Part shown: piece after piece, positions 44,959 through 57,120 of the stretch
How the letters are laid out: the number at the start of each line of letters is the position of its first letter
Numbering within the stretch: position 1 is the stretch's first letter
Assembly: GCA_963930645.1 (NCBI GenBank)
Contig: OZ005657.1
Coordinates: forward strand, 48,446,153 to 48,510,152
Direction of reading: 5' to 3'
From: Salticus scenicus
Lineage: Eukaryota; Arthropoda; Arachnida; Araneae; Salticidae
DNA length: 64,000 bases
Translations under genes and position numbers: made by a program
The notes under the pieces: model-generated
Database searches by the model: none
What the model was told of the DNA's origin: nothing
What the model saw: only the letters and a program-made list of their open reading frames with translations

Positions 44959-45092
44959 GGATCTGTTGTTTTATTAAAATTGTCCATTTGTAGAATTCTA
45001 CTTTTTATTTTCAAGAAATGATAGATTGCTATTTCTAAAAAAAAAAAAAAAAAAACTTTCGGTTTATATTAATCATTGGAAATAATTCTAAA

Positions 45093-45150
45093 AGATTACT
45101 TTGACCATCGGTTGCGAGGTGCCTGGTTCGAATCTCGGTTCATGGTTTTC
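45093..45150 (+). repeat. tRNA-like B-box fragment
   Basis: GCCTGGTTCGAATCTCGGTTC contains a B-box like that of a tRNA 3' half. No A-box or acceptor pairing is seen, so this is probably a SINE remnant. Confidence 0.3.
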
Positions 45151-45354
45151 ATTTTTAAAAAGGTTCGGAATTTACTTTAAGCCGTAGGTAATAACCTAAT
45201 GAAACTTTTCAATCAATAAATGACTGTAGAGTGACCCCTCAAACCCAAATTCTCTAGAAGGATACTCTTTAAAAATAGTGGTTTGAGAGAATACGGGTAG
45301 AAACGATACAGTTTTTTTTTCTTCTTCTTTTAATTCTAAAGAAAAGGAGAAAGG

Positions 45355-45653
45355 TACGCCTAAAAAAGTTGTAACTTATACTTACAGAGAATTTTATTTA
45401 TCTAAAAAAATTACTCATTTTTACTCAAAAAGGGGATAAATTTAAAATGAGTAAGGATTTGGGGTGGTTTATTTTTTTATTAATTCAATTTACAGAATAC
45501 TGTGCATTAAATTTGGAATGTAAGCGTGTTTTGCATAACTTCATTTACGCCTAAAAAAGTTGTAACTTATACTTACAGAGAATTTTATTTATCTAAAAAA
45601 ATTACTCATTTTTACTCAAAAAGGGGATAAATTTAAAATGAGTAAGGATTTGG
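45355..45653. repeat. Exact 108 bp direct repeat pair
   Basis: 45355-45462 and 45546-45653 are identical by eye (TACGCCTAAAAAAGTTGTAA … GAGTAAGGATTTGG), with 83 bases between. This may be a recent tandem duplication or an assembly artefact. Confidence 0.92.
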
Positions 45654-46643
45654 ATTGAAATTTTGTTTACTGAAATCAAGTAATGTTAAGTCCAGTTCAT
45701 AATAATTCGTAATAATTGCAATAAAATTTCTTGTAATTTCTTGTTTTAAATGTTTCAGATTAATGTGAGCCTAAAAGAAATCACTTATTAATTTATACTT
45801 AATTGTTCGTTGTTAATGAATATTTGAAAGTATTTCAAAGCATTAATTATATAAGCTTATTTCACTTAAAATTTTTAATTAAAAATGTTAACAAAATGCT
45901 TATTTTAATTATAAAACTTATTCTGAAAGAGCTATTAAAAGTAATTATTAATTAATAGTATGCTCAAAATTGTTTAGTTTTTCGTGTTATGCTTTTTATA
46001 TTTTTTATAATAATGTAAATAAATTTTTAGTAGATATATTTTTTATTTTTTTTTATTTTTTATTTTTTTTTACAACTGAATGAATAAAACATATTTCATA
46101 AAATCTGAAAAATTTTAGAAATTTCTATTTAATATTTTTTTTTTAAATATTAGTTACGAGACAAATGCAGATTTTAAATATTTATTTTGAGCTAATGAAG
46201 CCTATCGTAAATGCGGCCTCTATTCATCTTAAACTAATTATTTAATAATGAAATATAAATATAAAATTAATTCGCATTAATATTAATTGCTAATTAATCT
46301 TTGACTAAAGAGGCTAGTAAAGAAACCAATGCTTCAGTATAAAAATTTTCATTTAAAAAGTTATTGATACATCTCTAAGGTCATATAAATAACATTATAC
46401 GTGCATTATATAAGACAAATTCGCTATTTTGACATATAAGGGTGTATGCTAAAAAAATGTGTTGTACCATTTTAATATTAGTTATTTCTAAATACAAATT
46501 CAAATTTATTTTCATTTTTAAGAAATAACAGAAAACATATCAAAACTATAGTATGCCTGGTAACATTTACAATTTAATACTATAATTATTTAATTTTTTT
46601 CACACCCCTTTGCTTGTATAGAAATTTTCTGTAACATGCATAT
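45654..46643. other. AT-rich stretch, nothing recognised
   Basis: Very AT-rich, with no coding or element signature. Confidence 0.4.
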
Positions 46644-46837
46644 CTGGTAACATTTGTAATTTATTCCGACGTAGTGTTAGCCCCGCCTTTTTTTCACAAC
46701 GGTATGATTTTAAAGAAAATTTCTCGAGTACTTAATTACGATGAAATAAGAAGAAAAGAGTTTTGAAAACATATGCTGGTGTGAAAAGAGGGCGGGTTCA
46801 ACTACAGTAGTAAGGAATAAATTATAAGTATTACCAG
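46644..46837. mobile_element. Family P palindromic MITE, copy P11
   Basis: The left arm CTGGTAACATTTGTAATTTA with TTCCGACGTAGTGTTAGCC pairs with the right arm (AACTACAGTAG…AAATTATAAGTATTACCAG). Confidence 0.7.
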
Positions 46838-47428
46838 GTATGATATCATTATGATTTGTGCATATTCCTTTTTAATAGGCCAGGCTATCTATAAAAACGA
46901 GTTTTCTTATGACATGATAATAAAATTACATCTTTCCAGGAAACCATCCCAATAGTGTAATAATAGAAATCAAATTATGTTCATTTGAGAGGGAATAATA
47001 TAACGTGATTTTTGACGCATAAACGGTTAGCCCTCGTAAGTCCGTTCTCGAGAAATCTATATTTAAGTTTAGGTAAAAACATAGTAACCTGAAAGAAGTG
47101 GGAGGAGTCCCCTGAAAACCTGCGAGAACCATGATTTATCAATTTTTCCATTCTATTTTAGCGAATTTTTAGACATTATATCTCGATTGAATATATCTCA
47201 AAGCTGAAATAAGCAACTGATTATTCCATCAAAGAACACATTTGACTGTGCTTTTTCGATTTCTGATTGTTTTGGATTTGTTTCATTATTTTAGTAAGGC
47301 GTGGTGTTATCGATTCAGGCGTGGTTGCATCGATTATTAGCTAAATTTCAGAATTTATAACTCGAAAACGAGCTGACGAGGGCTATTGCTTTATGCGTCA
47401 AAAAACACATTTATATATGCTCTTTCGA
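46838..47428. other. Unassigned stretch
   Basis: No gene was recognised. Two phrases, TTTGACGCATAAACGG near 47010 and GCTTTATGCGTCAAAAA near 47390, are inverse to each other and could mark an old foldback of about 400 bases. Confidence 0.35.
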
Positions 47429-47624
47429 TTAGCTCTTTCAGGGGCGGTGATGCCACTACAGCATCACCTAATTTTAATTTTCAACTGCAAAAACTCATCC
47501 CGAAATTTTTTTAGCAAAATTTTACAGAAAACGTCGTCAAATTCTTTTATTTTAATTTTGTTCGTAAATTCCGGTGGCATTGTAATTTAAATGATCCGAA
47601 TTACCTTGCGCCGAAAAGGGTTAA
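47429..47624. mobile_element. Possible TTAA-type MITE
   Basis: TTAG plus CTCTTTCAGGGGCGG on the left and CGCCGAAAAGGG plus TTAA on the right resemble the ends of the element at 16669-16871. The length (196 bases) is also similar. Confidence 0.45.
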
Positions 47625-47689
47625 TGCTTGTTTTTTTTTTTTTTTTTTTTTTAATGGTTACACTATGGGATGGTTTCCTGGTTCGCATA

Positions 47690-48430
47690 TAGGTGTCCCA
47701 TAAGTCTGTAGACATTTTAAAAAATCATAAAAATTGTAGACCTGCTAACTATGCTAGTTTATCCGTAATGGTATTAAGCCCCGCCCTTTATTCACACCAG
47801 AATAGTTGTAAAGTAATATTCAGCAATATGTTCTCGTGATTAAATAAGAAGATTTTTGCTCTACATCTATTCTGGTGTGAAAAAAAGGCGGGGTTTAATA
47901 CCATTACGGATAAACTAGCATAGTTAGCAGGTCTAAAATTGAAGGAATTGATAGAATTGAACGCGGTTTGGGAAAAAGTTATTCTCAAGGGGGAGAGGGA
48001 TATACATATATATATATAAAGGTTAAAACTTTTGTAGATAGAGGGTGCTGCACGTAAACAAATCACTCGTTTCCATGAAAAACTATATTTATTTGCATTC
48101 AAATGCTTACAAGCATAAAAATCCTATTCTGCGTGTCTTTTATTACTAGAAATTGCAGTTTTCAAACGAGTTACAACACCGCTGACTGCAGTTTCTTGCC
48201 TGAGGGAAAACATCTTTAGTATTATATCGCTTTATTCACCAAGCCAGCATTTCAATAAAAAAGTTCATTTATATACAAGTAGGAAGCAAAATAAGAAATA
48301 GGCTGTATTTATCGTAAAACCGCGCAATTTATGGGACTCTGAGACACAAATTTCTCGATACGCATCCGTGAAGAATTCGACGAAAAAATCATAATCTATC
48401 GACGAAAAAATTAACTATATTTTTTCTTTA

Positions 48431-48466
<36 letters not shown>

Positions 48467-48564
48467 TCTTCACGAGAATTGTTTTTGCAAATTGCGTTCA
48501 ATTCTACCAATCCCTTCAAATTTTATGAATTTTTAAAATGTCTACAGACTTATGGGGCACACGG
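47690..48564. mobile_element. TA-flanked foldback element with GTGTCCCATAAGTCTG ends
   Basis: The left end GGTGTCCCATAAGTCTGTAG and the right end (inverse of GTGCCCCATAAGTCTGTAGAC) continue inward as inverse copies (GGAATTGATAGAATTGAACGC). The type is the same as the element at 41850-43361. It contains P12. Confidence 0.7.
47737..47933. mobile_element. Family P palindromic MITE, copy P12
   Basis: The arms TAGACCTGCTAACTATGCTA and inverse are almost perfect over about 65 bases. The flanks AAAAATTG and TAAAATTG look like an 8 bp duplication with one change. The outer arm sequence differs strongly from other copies. Confidence 0.85.
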
Positions 48565-48568
48565 TACA

Positions 48569-48646
48569 TAGTTGCCAACATTTAAATTTATTCCAGAGCA
48601 TTTTTAGCTCCGCCTTTATTTCATACCAGTTTATTTTTAAGAGTAA

Positions 48647-48689
<43 letters not shown>

Positions 48690-48796
48690 TCATAATAGTT
48701 ATATATTGGAGAAAATTATTCTGTAAATAAAGTGGTGCGAAATAAAGGTGGGACTAAAAATGCTCCAGAATAAATTAAAATGTTGGCAACTCTGCA
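48569..48796. mobile_element. Family P palindromic MITE, copy P13
   Basis: The left arm AGTTGCCAACATTTAAATTT and the right arm AATTAAAATGTTGGCAACTC are inverted. An (ATT)n expansion (48649-48689) fills the centre. Confidence 0.75.
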
Positions 48797-48899
48797 GATA
48801 CGAGATAGAAATGCAACAAAATATATTGTATGCTTAATGTATAAAAATATATTCTGATAATATTTTTGGGTTTAATCACTCAAAAGGTGCCGCTTTCAT

Positions 48900-49318
48900 A
48901 TATCAGGGTGGTGGACAGGCCACATTTCCCCCCCCCCCCCGTTCTTCCACCAGTATTTTTGTTTCGAAGTTTTTGATTGCATCTTTTCACGATTAATTAA
49001 GTAAAAAATGTACTGGTGGAAGAATCAAAGGAAAAGGCGGGTCTATAATCTCCCTGTATACTGTATATCAACTTATCAAAAATACCAAGTATTACTAGAG
49101 TCGAAAATATTTCTAATTTAAACCAAATCATTATTAGTAACTGCCTTTCTTGCACGCCACATTTTTTGACGAGTTATTTTCTTCTTATTTAGCTGTATAG
49201 TTACTTATTGGGGAAAATTACTCTGAAAAAAAAAAAAAAAAAAAAAAAAAGCGGTGTGAAAAAAAAAAAAAAAAAAAAAAAAAAGTAATGCTGCTCAATA
49301 AATTAGAAATGCTTGCAA
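48900..49318. mobile_element. Two worn family P-like copies
   Basis: 48900-49060 has the inner inverted pair TTCTTCCACCAGTA/TACTGGTGGAAGAA. 49095-49318 has GCGGTGTGAAAA and AATTAGAAATGCTTGCAACTC on the right but a weak left arm. Confidence 0.5.
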
Positions 49319-49329
49319 CTCCTGCATAA

Positions 49330-50645
49330 CACAACTGCGTTGTTTATTTCAATATATTTGAAATGAATAAAATTTTGTGTAGGTCACAGAATTTTTTTTT
49401 CTGTGTATAACCCGCAAGTCTGTAAAATCAGTTTCACTTCAGAAATTTTAATCAACAGACAAAGCTTTTTATATGAATTTTTGCCTCATGTAAATATACT
49501 ATTGTCTGTAAATTTAACTTTCTGGTATGTAAAACCGATTTACTTGACCTGCGAATTATACGCGAACCACAGTAATATGTTGCGTCTATTTTCCAATTTA
49601 TGGTGTTAACCACAGAATACTATTTTACTTTAAAAATATACCCTCCCTTATATTTCATATTTATGAGTATGTCTCATTTATTAACAACATTAATAAAATT
49701 TTAACTAATTTTTCATCGCGAATTCTAACAGTTTTCGTTCGCGAAAATGTTGGACGTACAACTGCAGTAACTTAATTTCGCCTTGCAGTATCAACAAACT
49801 TTCTAAAACTTAGATAATTAATTACTAAAATTTATTTATGATGAAAAGAGTAATTTTTATTTTCACTGGAACATGTAATTAAAATCACGGGATATTTGGA
49901 AATGATACTGTAGCAAATAATTAGAGTAAATATTTTTAATGCTTTAATTCTGTAATCCAAACACTTTGTTAACTACGTCTCTTTCACAATCTGAAATTTG
50001 ATCTGGCGTGTAATGAAAGGCTTTATAAGAATTCTGTCATGCGGTATTTTAAACAAAACGTCTTTAAATAAAATTCTATTATAATTTGTGAAATAAATAC
50101 TTTTTGAATTCTGCTTAAAATAACACAATTATGACTCCTTAAATGATATCGAATCTTTATTTAAAATGTTAAATGTTCATTATAATTTATAGACTAGTGT
50201 ATTATTTTAATTGTCAATATGTTACATACGCTTGGGTTTTAAGGGTTTTTTTTTTAATACAACGTGGTTCAATGAACTCTTATATTGTATATAATAAAGA
50301 AAAGATTCGGACCCAAGATTCTTGATTTTCTACAATATAATCGAATTTATCTACACAATCTACTAACATGAAATCATAGCCCTTTCCAATAAATCCAACA
50401 AGTATCATAAGGAAAAAGAATAATCAAACAGGAAATCACACAGCTTTTTGGACGTGATCAGGAATAAATATAAACAAAGAAATTACACTCAATGTTTATC
50501 TTGTTTTATTTTAGAATTTCTATATCTATATTAAATTCCTTTTGAACGTACCCATTTTTTGAACGCGTTAAATTAATAGCGACATTTGATAGTATAAGAG
50601 GAAAGTATTTAAGTTTTTACAGGTTAAATTTAATAACAATGAAGT

Positions 50646-50693
<48 letters not shown>

Positions 50694-50914
50694 ACAGGTT
50701 TGGAAATCTTTGTAGTTTAGAAAATAATTCAATCGTAATAAAAATAGTGAGTGGAAGTGTTCTATAATTTTTAAAACAATCTTTGATTCATTGTTAAATG
50801 TAAAATACCATGCTTCGACAGAAAATCGGTTCTAATTTAGCTGCAAACAATATTTTGGTTCTATGTTTCATAATTTAAATGGTGACAATTTAGTCGTAAG
50901 CACTAAAATATCCA
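49330..50914. other. AT-rich stretch, nothing recognised
   Basis: No gene or element signature, apart from a poly-A run of about 33 bases at 50659-50691. Confidence 0.4.
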
Positions 50915-52929
50915 TATTGCCAAATTTAGGAAATTTTTTATTCAATAACCACCAATAATTTTGAGGAGTGATGCTAGATATACATCATAGTAATCTTCGA
51001 TGTGATTGTTCCAAACATAGCCTCCTAAACCAGATGCCTGTCGCTTGGCTCAGAAACTTGGCAACAGTTGAAGCGGTAGACAGCGCCACCTGGTACAGAT
51101 TGCGGGACTTTTTTATTCAACTGTCACCAATAATTTTAAGAAGTAATATATGATATACATAATTGACGTTTTTTCGATTCTATTCGCTTTTTATGTACAG
51201 TCAGCCAAAAAAAAAAAAAAAAACGCCCCCCCCACCTAATTTCGCCGTAAATTATCGGAGAAACATGTGGTTGGTACCAATCGATTTGTAATAACGTCTA
51301 GTTTATAATGATATAGTTAGATTTTGCTTAAGGGGCCATCTACATATTAAAACTGGCATCAACTTCATTTTTTTCAATGGTAACCCCCATTTTTTATAAT
51401 TTATTTGAATTCTTTGGACAAAATCATCTCGGAAAATGGTATAGTTTATATATTTTGCTCAATTCTTCATAGAGTTATAAGCTATCAAACTATGAGGGTG
51501 CTAATGTTAAATGAATGTGACAAACATTAATTCATATCTTCCAAAATAATTATGATATTCAAATTCTGTTTTTTTTTATATGATAGAATGAAGTGACCCA
51601 AACATATTCCACGCATATTTTTGATAATTTTTTTTTTTTTTTTTTTTTTTGAAATATGAAAATATTAATAATTTCATATTTGAAAAAATTATGAATTATG
51701 ACCTATGTTAATTTTTGCATAAATAGAACTTGCATCATCAAAAACATGGGTTTCCAAATTTACAGCTCGTTCTTAACATTATTTTTTGAGTTACAGTGAT
51801 ATTTCCTTTTTTACTGTTGTTAGGGGGCCGTCACTTATAATAATTTGTATCCTTTGTGAGTAAATATCGATATATATTTTGACGAAAAACTATTTTAATT
51901 TACCTTAATGTTATTCTAATTATTTTCTAAGCAACATTTCGATGTTTATGATACAAATTGGATCATTTTTATAAAATTATCGCAATGCAAGCCAGAGATT
52001 GCGAAAAAATTCCAAAAGAAATGAAGCTCCGCCTCTATATTGCGGAAACATTATTAAAAAAACTAGTTTCTGTATTCGTATATGACTCTCTATGTGACGC
52101 TGGTATGCATAAATGTCAATGGCATTTACTACATCGAATGCTGAAGACAAAATTTAAATGATTTAATTGGAAGTATGTAAAATAATTTTGTTTTCTAATG
52201 TAAAGTTGTAGAAAAACTGTGTAAAGGCGTGGCTTCCGTCGCAAAGAGGTTTATACTCGATTCTGAAATGTTAAGTCTTTGTTCTTAAATATTACATAAC
52301 GTTTCCCAGTTTCTCACTGCTAAAATTCTATTTTGTCCCTTTTGTCTTTTGTTTTTAACTTGAATATTCTACGATTCGTGCACCTCAAGTTAAGTATCAT
52401 GACGGTAAAAAAACGCGGTAAGACGAGGACTATTATTTGAAAGAGCAATGCGCAGTGAACAATACTTTTGTTTTTTCCTTTTTTTAAATTAATATAATTG
52501 ATTTTTATTAATTTTTATCAGATTTTTTAAACAAATTTTTTGTTTTAATCTTGTTGTGACATTTTTGCATTCGCTTACTCTACCGTTTATGCTATTTAAA
52601 TTGTATCGCATGACGTAACATAATAAAATATAGAATTTTTATTAAATGTTTTTTTAATACTGAATAATGAAGTGGATTTTTTTTTCTTTTTTTTTTTTTT
52701 TTTTTTTTAAGTTTTTAATATCTATTATTGAAACAAAGCGCAATATTATTTATTTTCTATTATTCTAATCACGGCGTAAAACTGGCGCCACATTTATCAC
52801 GGAAAAAGAATTTAAAACAAAGTAACATGTCCTATTACTTTTAAAGATATATATTTTACACATTTAAAATTAAGAATTCAAGTACAGTAGACGACTGCAG
52901 AACGGGGAATACTCGTTCTAGGCAATAGG

Positions 52930-53155
52930 AAACCGTTTTTTCTATATCCATATTTCTTTTCATATGGATATACATAATAGTTATACTCTTTCTAGTGAAA
53001 GTATTTGTATTCATACTATTTCGTTTATATATATATGAATATAAGGAATATTCTTAAGAAATATTGTAACACACAAATTGTGAAAGAAACGCCCACTGAA
53101 GGAGTTACAGCTTTCAAAATGACGTGAAACTACGTCAGTGGTCGCGAAAATGTTA
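52930..53155 (-). mobile_element. Partial TTAA-type MITE (CACTTTCGCGACCGC family)
   Basis: The minus strand reads ACATTTTCGCGACCACTGACG and AACTCCTTCAGTGGGCGTTTC, matching the left arm of the 44323-44634 element. The far end is lost. Confidence 0.6.
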
Positions 53156-53831
53156 TATATCCTTTCTCAGATTTTAGTTTAAATCTTGTTATCTATATTT
53201 TTGTATATTATCTATTGTTGGTTTGTACGCCTAAAATTAAATGTAAATGTTTATACTAACACTTTCATGCGAGGCTTACTGTATAAAATAAAAATATACC
53301 CAACAAGAAGTAGATAATAATTGTTAGTTAGTAGATTTTAATTGTTTATATATATATATTTTATTATATATGTATTTTAACTTAAATTTTTGTCTCTTAA
53401 ATAAAACAGTTTTTGCTTTTAAGAAGTAGATAATTCTTTTTCTTAAATATTAAACACTTTTTTTTAAACCGCTATTAATATTATTATCATTATTACTATT
53501 GTTCTTTTACCTTAGTATCTAGATTTTGTAATTCAACATTGTAGGGTTCATATGATTCAAGCTATTTAGTTTTCTTTGTATGAAGTGTTGTATTTAACTA
53601 ATCAATGTTTAATAAATTGAAACCAATAAAAATCTTTTAATTCATAAGCTAACACAGGAAGTTCTGCGAATTTGAATCGTTTTTTATTTTCTAACTAACA
53701 TTTCTGAACTTTTTTTCCGGTGTGAAATTTAATAAATACTGTATATTGAGTGGTAGATCACGATTTATGTTTTCTAAATGGATAGACGGTCCCCTAACAC
53801 ATTTTCCCGTGTAACTCTGTTTAAAATTGAT

Positions 53832-54067
53832 TTAACCCGTAAGTAGTCGCTATAGACAGCGCCACCTATTACAGATTGCGCACTTTTTATTTAACTGTCA
53901 CCAATAATTTTAAAAAGTGATGTTATCGACGTTTCTTTGAGTTTATTCGCGTTTTATGTATATCAAATGCCACTTCTAAAAATTTTTGGTGGCTATTGAA
54001 TAAAAAAATCTGACAACACTTAAAGATGAGCGGCAAATCGACCAACTAGCGACTACTAACGGGTTAA
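53832..54067. mobile_element. TTAA-flanked piggyBac-type MITE
   Basis: TTAA plus CCCGTAAGTAGTCGCTA on the left and TAGCGACTACTAACGGG plus TTAA on the right are inverted. The TTAA target and CCC start are the piggyBac signature. The inner core GTCACCAATAATTTTAAAAAG and AAATTTTTGGTGGCTATTG is itself inverted. Confidence 0.82.
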
Positions 54068-54528
54068 AGTATATAAATAGGTAAGTTTTCCGAGCTGCCT
54101 TGTTCTCAGAAATCTGAATATGAGGTCAAAAATAGGAGTCGACATTGAAAAAAAATGGAGTTTATACGTGTTTTAATATGTAGATGACCCTTAAGCAAAC
54201 TCTGACTACACCATTAAACACTAGACGTTATTACAGATCGATAGGTACCAGCCGCATGTTTCTACGATAATTTACGGTGAAATTAGGTGGGGGTGGCTTT
54301 TTTTTTTTTTGGCTGACTGTATATCATATCCGACTTTAAAAAATTTTTGGTGGCTGTTGGATAAAAAAGTCGAGCAATCTGTACTTGGTGGCGCTGTCTA
54401 CCGCTTCAATTGTTGCCAAGTTTCTGAGCCACGTGACAGGCATCTAGTTTAGGAGGCTATGGTCCAACTTTACAATTAAAAATTACTGGTTGATGTTCAA
54501 TAACAAAATCCCTAAAATTGCAACACTG

Positions 54529-55444
54529 ATTAAAATGGTAAAGCTGAGCATCACATTATCAGTTTTTCTTCATCCACGTTTCTTGCGATCATTGGAGCTG
54601 CTGCACAAGGGCTCACTCAACGAGTCTATTGTTAAAATAAGGGTGATAACTCTTGTGTTTCAGAGAAAATAAGCGATTAGAGAACACTTAATGCCTGAAT
54701 GTTTACCAAATCTCAACCTGTCAATGAATTTGGCCCCCCTCAAGCCTTTAGAATCGTTCCCAATGTTAAACGCGGGAAAAGTGGTTGAACTATACAGCTA
54801 AATTTGAACAATTTTTCTAGTTAAACGAACAATTTTATTTTTAACAGTGTTTCCTAGAATGAATTATTAGTTCTATACTTTCAATTTAAAATATTTAAAT
54901 GTGCATAAGGAATATATATATATATATATATATATATACAAATAAAATCTTTCGTGCTAAATGTGGATTGTATGGTGTTGGGGTTAAAACCAGGAGGCTG
55001 ACGGGTTATAAATCGCTTTTCTTTTTTCTAAGATGTTTTGACAATTTAAAACGCATTGCATAGCTGCCAAATACACTGGTGAAAATACAGTTCTACATTT
55101 CACACACAAAAACAGCCTCAATTAAGGTTCTACAGTAATTTGGTGCTAAGTTTTATCGTTTTAACAGCCCTACTTTTGTAATAAGCATTATAAAAAATGG
55201 GAAAATTTAGCAACCAAACATTGGTTACAGTTAAATTTCGACCCTTTTCTTTGTTCAAAATTAGGATTTTATTGTTAACAGTGTACTCAAAAAATTTTAT
55301 AACACTTTGCTCGAGTAAATAGTTTCACCTTATTTAAACAATAAAATTTCTTACAATAATTTATAAAACATTTGTACAAAAAAATATTAATAAACAAAAC
55401 GCGAAAAGATTGAGAACTATGTTGGTATAAAAGGTATGAAACCT
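54529..55444. other. Unassigned stretch
   Basis: (TA)n at 54910-54940. No gene or element signature otherwise. Confidence 0.35.
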
Positions 55445-55560
55445 TAACCTTTTGAAGGAAAAGTCAATTACGCACAATTAATATCAACAGCCACCAGAAT
55501 TTATGAACAGAGTTCAAAGAAATAAATGACTTCTTTCTGTTAAGCAGCGGTGCCAACATT

Positions 55561-55872
55561 TTAGCACTTTCGCGACCGCTCACGTAGATTCACGTAATTT
55601 GAAAATCCGTAACTCCACCAGTGGGCGTTTCTTTCGTTATTTGAATGTTATTTATTTCTTAAGAATATACCCTATATACATATTTGTACAATCAAATATA
55701 CTATGCATACAAATACTTTGATTAAGAGAATATAATTATAAAGTTTATACATTTGTAATATAAATGTGAATACAGAAAATTTTCTTCTGAAATATTGTAA
55801 CTTGGGAAAATAACGCCCACAGGTGGACCTTACCGTCAAAAAGACAAAAACATGCGGTCGCGGAAGTATTAA
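55561..55872. mobile_element. TTAA-type MITE, CACTTTCGCGACCGC type, second copy
   Basis: The left end TTAG plus CACTTTCGCGACCGC and the right end GCGGTCGCGGAAGTA plus TTAA are inverted. It is about 85 percent similar by eye to 44323-44634. Confidence 0.75.
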
Positions 55873-56210
55873 TATATTCCGTTATATTTTTAGCTCCGAC
55901 TTTATTACATACCACTTTATTTTTTATTTATTTATTTATTTATTTTTTTTTAAGTTTTTTTTTTTTTTTTTTTTTTTTATCTTTGCTACATATTGAAAAA
56001 AAATTATTCTATACATAAGTTGCTGCGAAGTAAAGACGGGGCTAAATGTACTCCGGAATAAATTAAAAAGTTGTCAACTATCCGTTAAGCATAGCGGCTA
56101 ACATGAAAATTAATATTCCGAAATATCGTTAGTACCCGCCTCTTTTTCTAAACTACTTTATTTTTAGAGTAATTCTTTTCAAATGTAATTACAATTAAAT
56201 ATGCGATAAG
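55873..56210. mobile_element. Family P pieces P16 and P17
   Basis: About 55873-56085 shows a left arm (TTTTTAGCTCCGACTTTATT) and right arm (AGACGGGGCTAAATG, AATTAAAAAGTTGTCAAC). About 56098-56200 shows only a left arm (GGCTAACATGAAAATTAATA, TTCCG) and the core. Confidence 0.55.
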
Positions 56211-56479
56211 TTATCACAGTATTTTTTACTTTTATTTTTATTCCGGGAAGAATTTCTGCAGTTGAGAATTGTTAATTGCGTCCTGGTGGCCAGAACACTG
56301 TGCGTTGAAGGGTTGAATAATTTATTCTCTTTATGTAACTCGCTTCTTACATTCGATTTGACATGTTTTTGCAGCACATGTTGTGGTTGTTGAATGAAGT
56401 GGTTATTGTAAACCAAAAGTTGTATAGAGACATATTTTTAGAAAAATAATTAAGGGATTTAATAAATATTTAATAAATT

Positions 56480-56668
56480 TTGGGACTTTTTATTCATTAT
56501 GCTCCACGAAATTTTAACTTTAACGGTATCTAATTATGAAGGTTATTCGTCCATTGTGTATATCGAATATCACTCCACAAAATTATTTGTGATGAATGAA
56601 TAAAAGGGTCCTTAAATTTGGTAACGCTGTTCTTAGAGCGTTAAGGTCGGCAAAGGGTTAAGAATATT
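56480..56668. mobile_element. Small foldback ending in TTAA
   Basis: GGGACTTTTTATTCATTATG and the inverse ATGAATGAATAAAAGGGTCC pair around a centre with TGTGTATATCGAATATCACTCC. The right side continues to AAAGGGTTAA. The layout resembles the cores at 53832-54067 and 50915-54528. Confidence 0.5.
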
Positions 56669-56767
56669 TTTTTCTTATTTTGTCGTAGTTATATATTGGA
56701 GGAAGTTCTTCCGTAAATATTTACAAGATAAAAAGAACTTTTTATATACCATGTTTTTCAATTTTCC

Positions 56768-57120
56768 GTTGAATCATATAAATGCTACCGAAGGCAGCGG
56801 GAACCCGAAATAATTGGCTAAAAGTATTTAAAAAATGCATTGTCATCGTGTTCTGATTTATTCTAAAAGTTTCAAATGTCTAGCTAGTCGGGAAGTTGTA
56901 TGAGTGTTGAATCATATAAACACTACCGAAGGTAACGAAGATCCGAAATAATTGACTAAAAGTATTTAAAAAATGCATTGTCATCGTATTCTGAGCTTTT
57001 CGAAAAGTTTCAAATGTGAAGCTAGTCGGGAAGTTATACGATTGTTGAATAATATAAACGCTACCGAAAGCAGCAGGGTTCCAAAACAATTGGCTAAAAG
57101 TATTAAAAAAAAAAAAAAAA
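56768..57120. repeat. Three tandem units of 138 bp
   Basis: GTTGAAT(C/A)ATATAAA starts at 56768, 56906 and 57044. Each is followed by a CTACCGAAGG block, AAATAATTGGCTAAAAGTA, ATGCATTGTCATCGT and AGCTAGTCGGGAAGTT. The third unit runs into poly-A. Reading frames through it are by-products. Confidence 0.88.

Larger units (their letters stand above)
51198..54319. mobile_element. TA-flanked element of 3.1 kb with inverted ends of about 200 bp
   Basis: Ends are CAGTCAGCCAAAAAAA and inverse, beside TA. The arms continue inward (CGCCGTAAATTATCGGAGAA; TAATAACGTCTAGT; CCATCTACATATTAAAAC and inverses at the right) for about 200 bases. The interior is mostly AT-rich. A 67-residue frame at 51958-52161 has no family motif. 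The superfamily is probably Tc1/mariner-like by target site only. Confidence 0.7.
50915..54528. mobile_element. Foldback element whose centre is occupied by a 3.1 kb insertion
   Basis: The left arm (50915-51195) and right arm (54322-54528) are inverse copies. Pairs include CTTGGCAACAGTTGAAGCGG with its inverse near 54400, and ATAGCCTCCTAAACCAGATG with its inverse near 54450. A core GTCACCAATAATTTTAAGAAG is related to other foldbacks in the window. The two arms meet at the TA of the inserted element. Confidence 0.75.
55447..56312. mobile_element. TTAA-type MITE interrupted by nested MITEs
   Basis: The left part (TTAACCTTTTGAAGG, ACAGCCACCAGAATTT; to about 55545) and right part (GCGTCCTGGTGGCCAGAACAC; to about 56312) match the two halves of the element at 16669-16871. 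Between them lie the MITE at 55561-55872 and family P pieces. Confidence 0.55.

Noticed and set aside
51958..52161. 67-residue frame inside the 3.1 kb element as a possible transposase relic
   Set aside because: No DDE or DNA-binding motif is visible, and the flanking frames are non-coding in composition.
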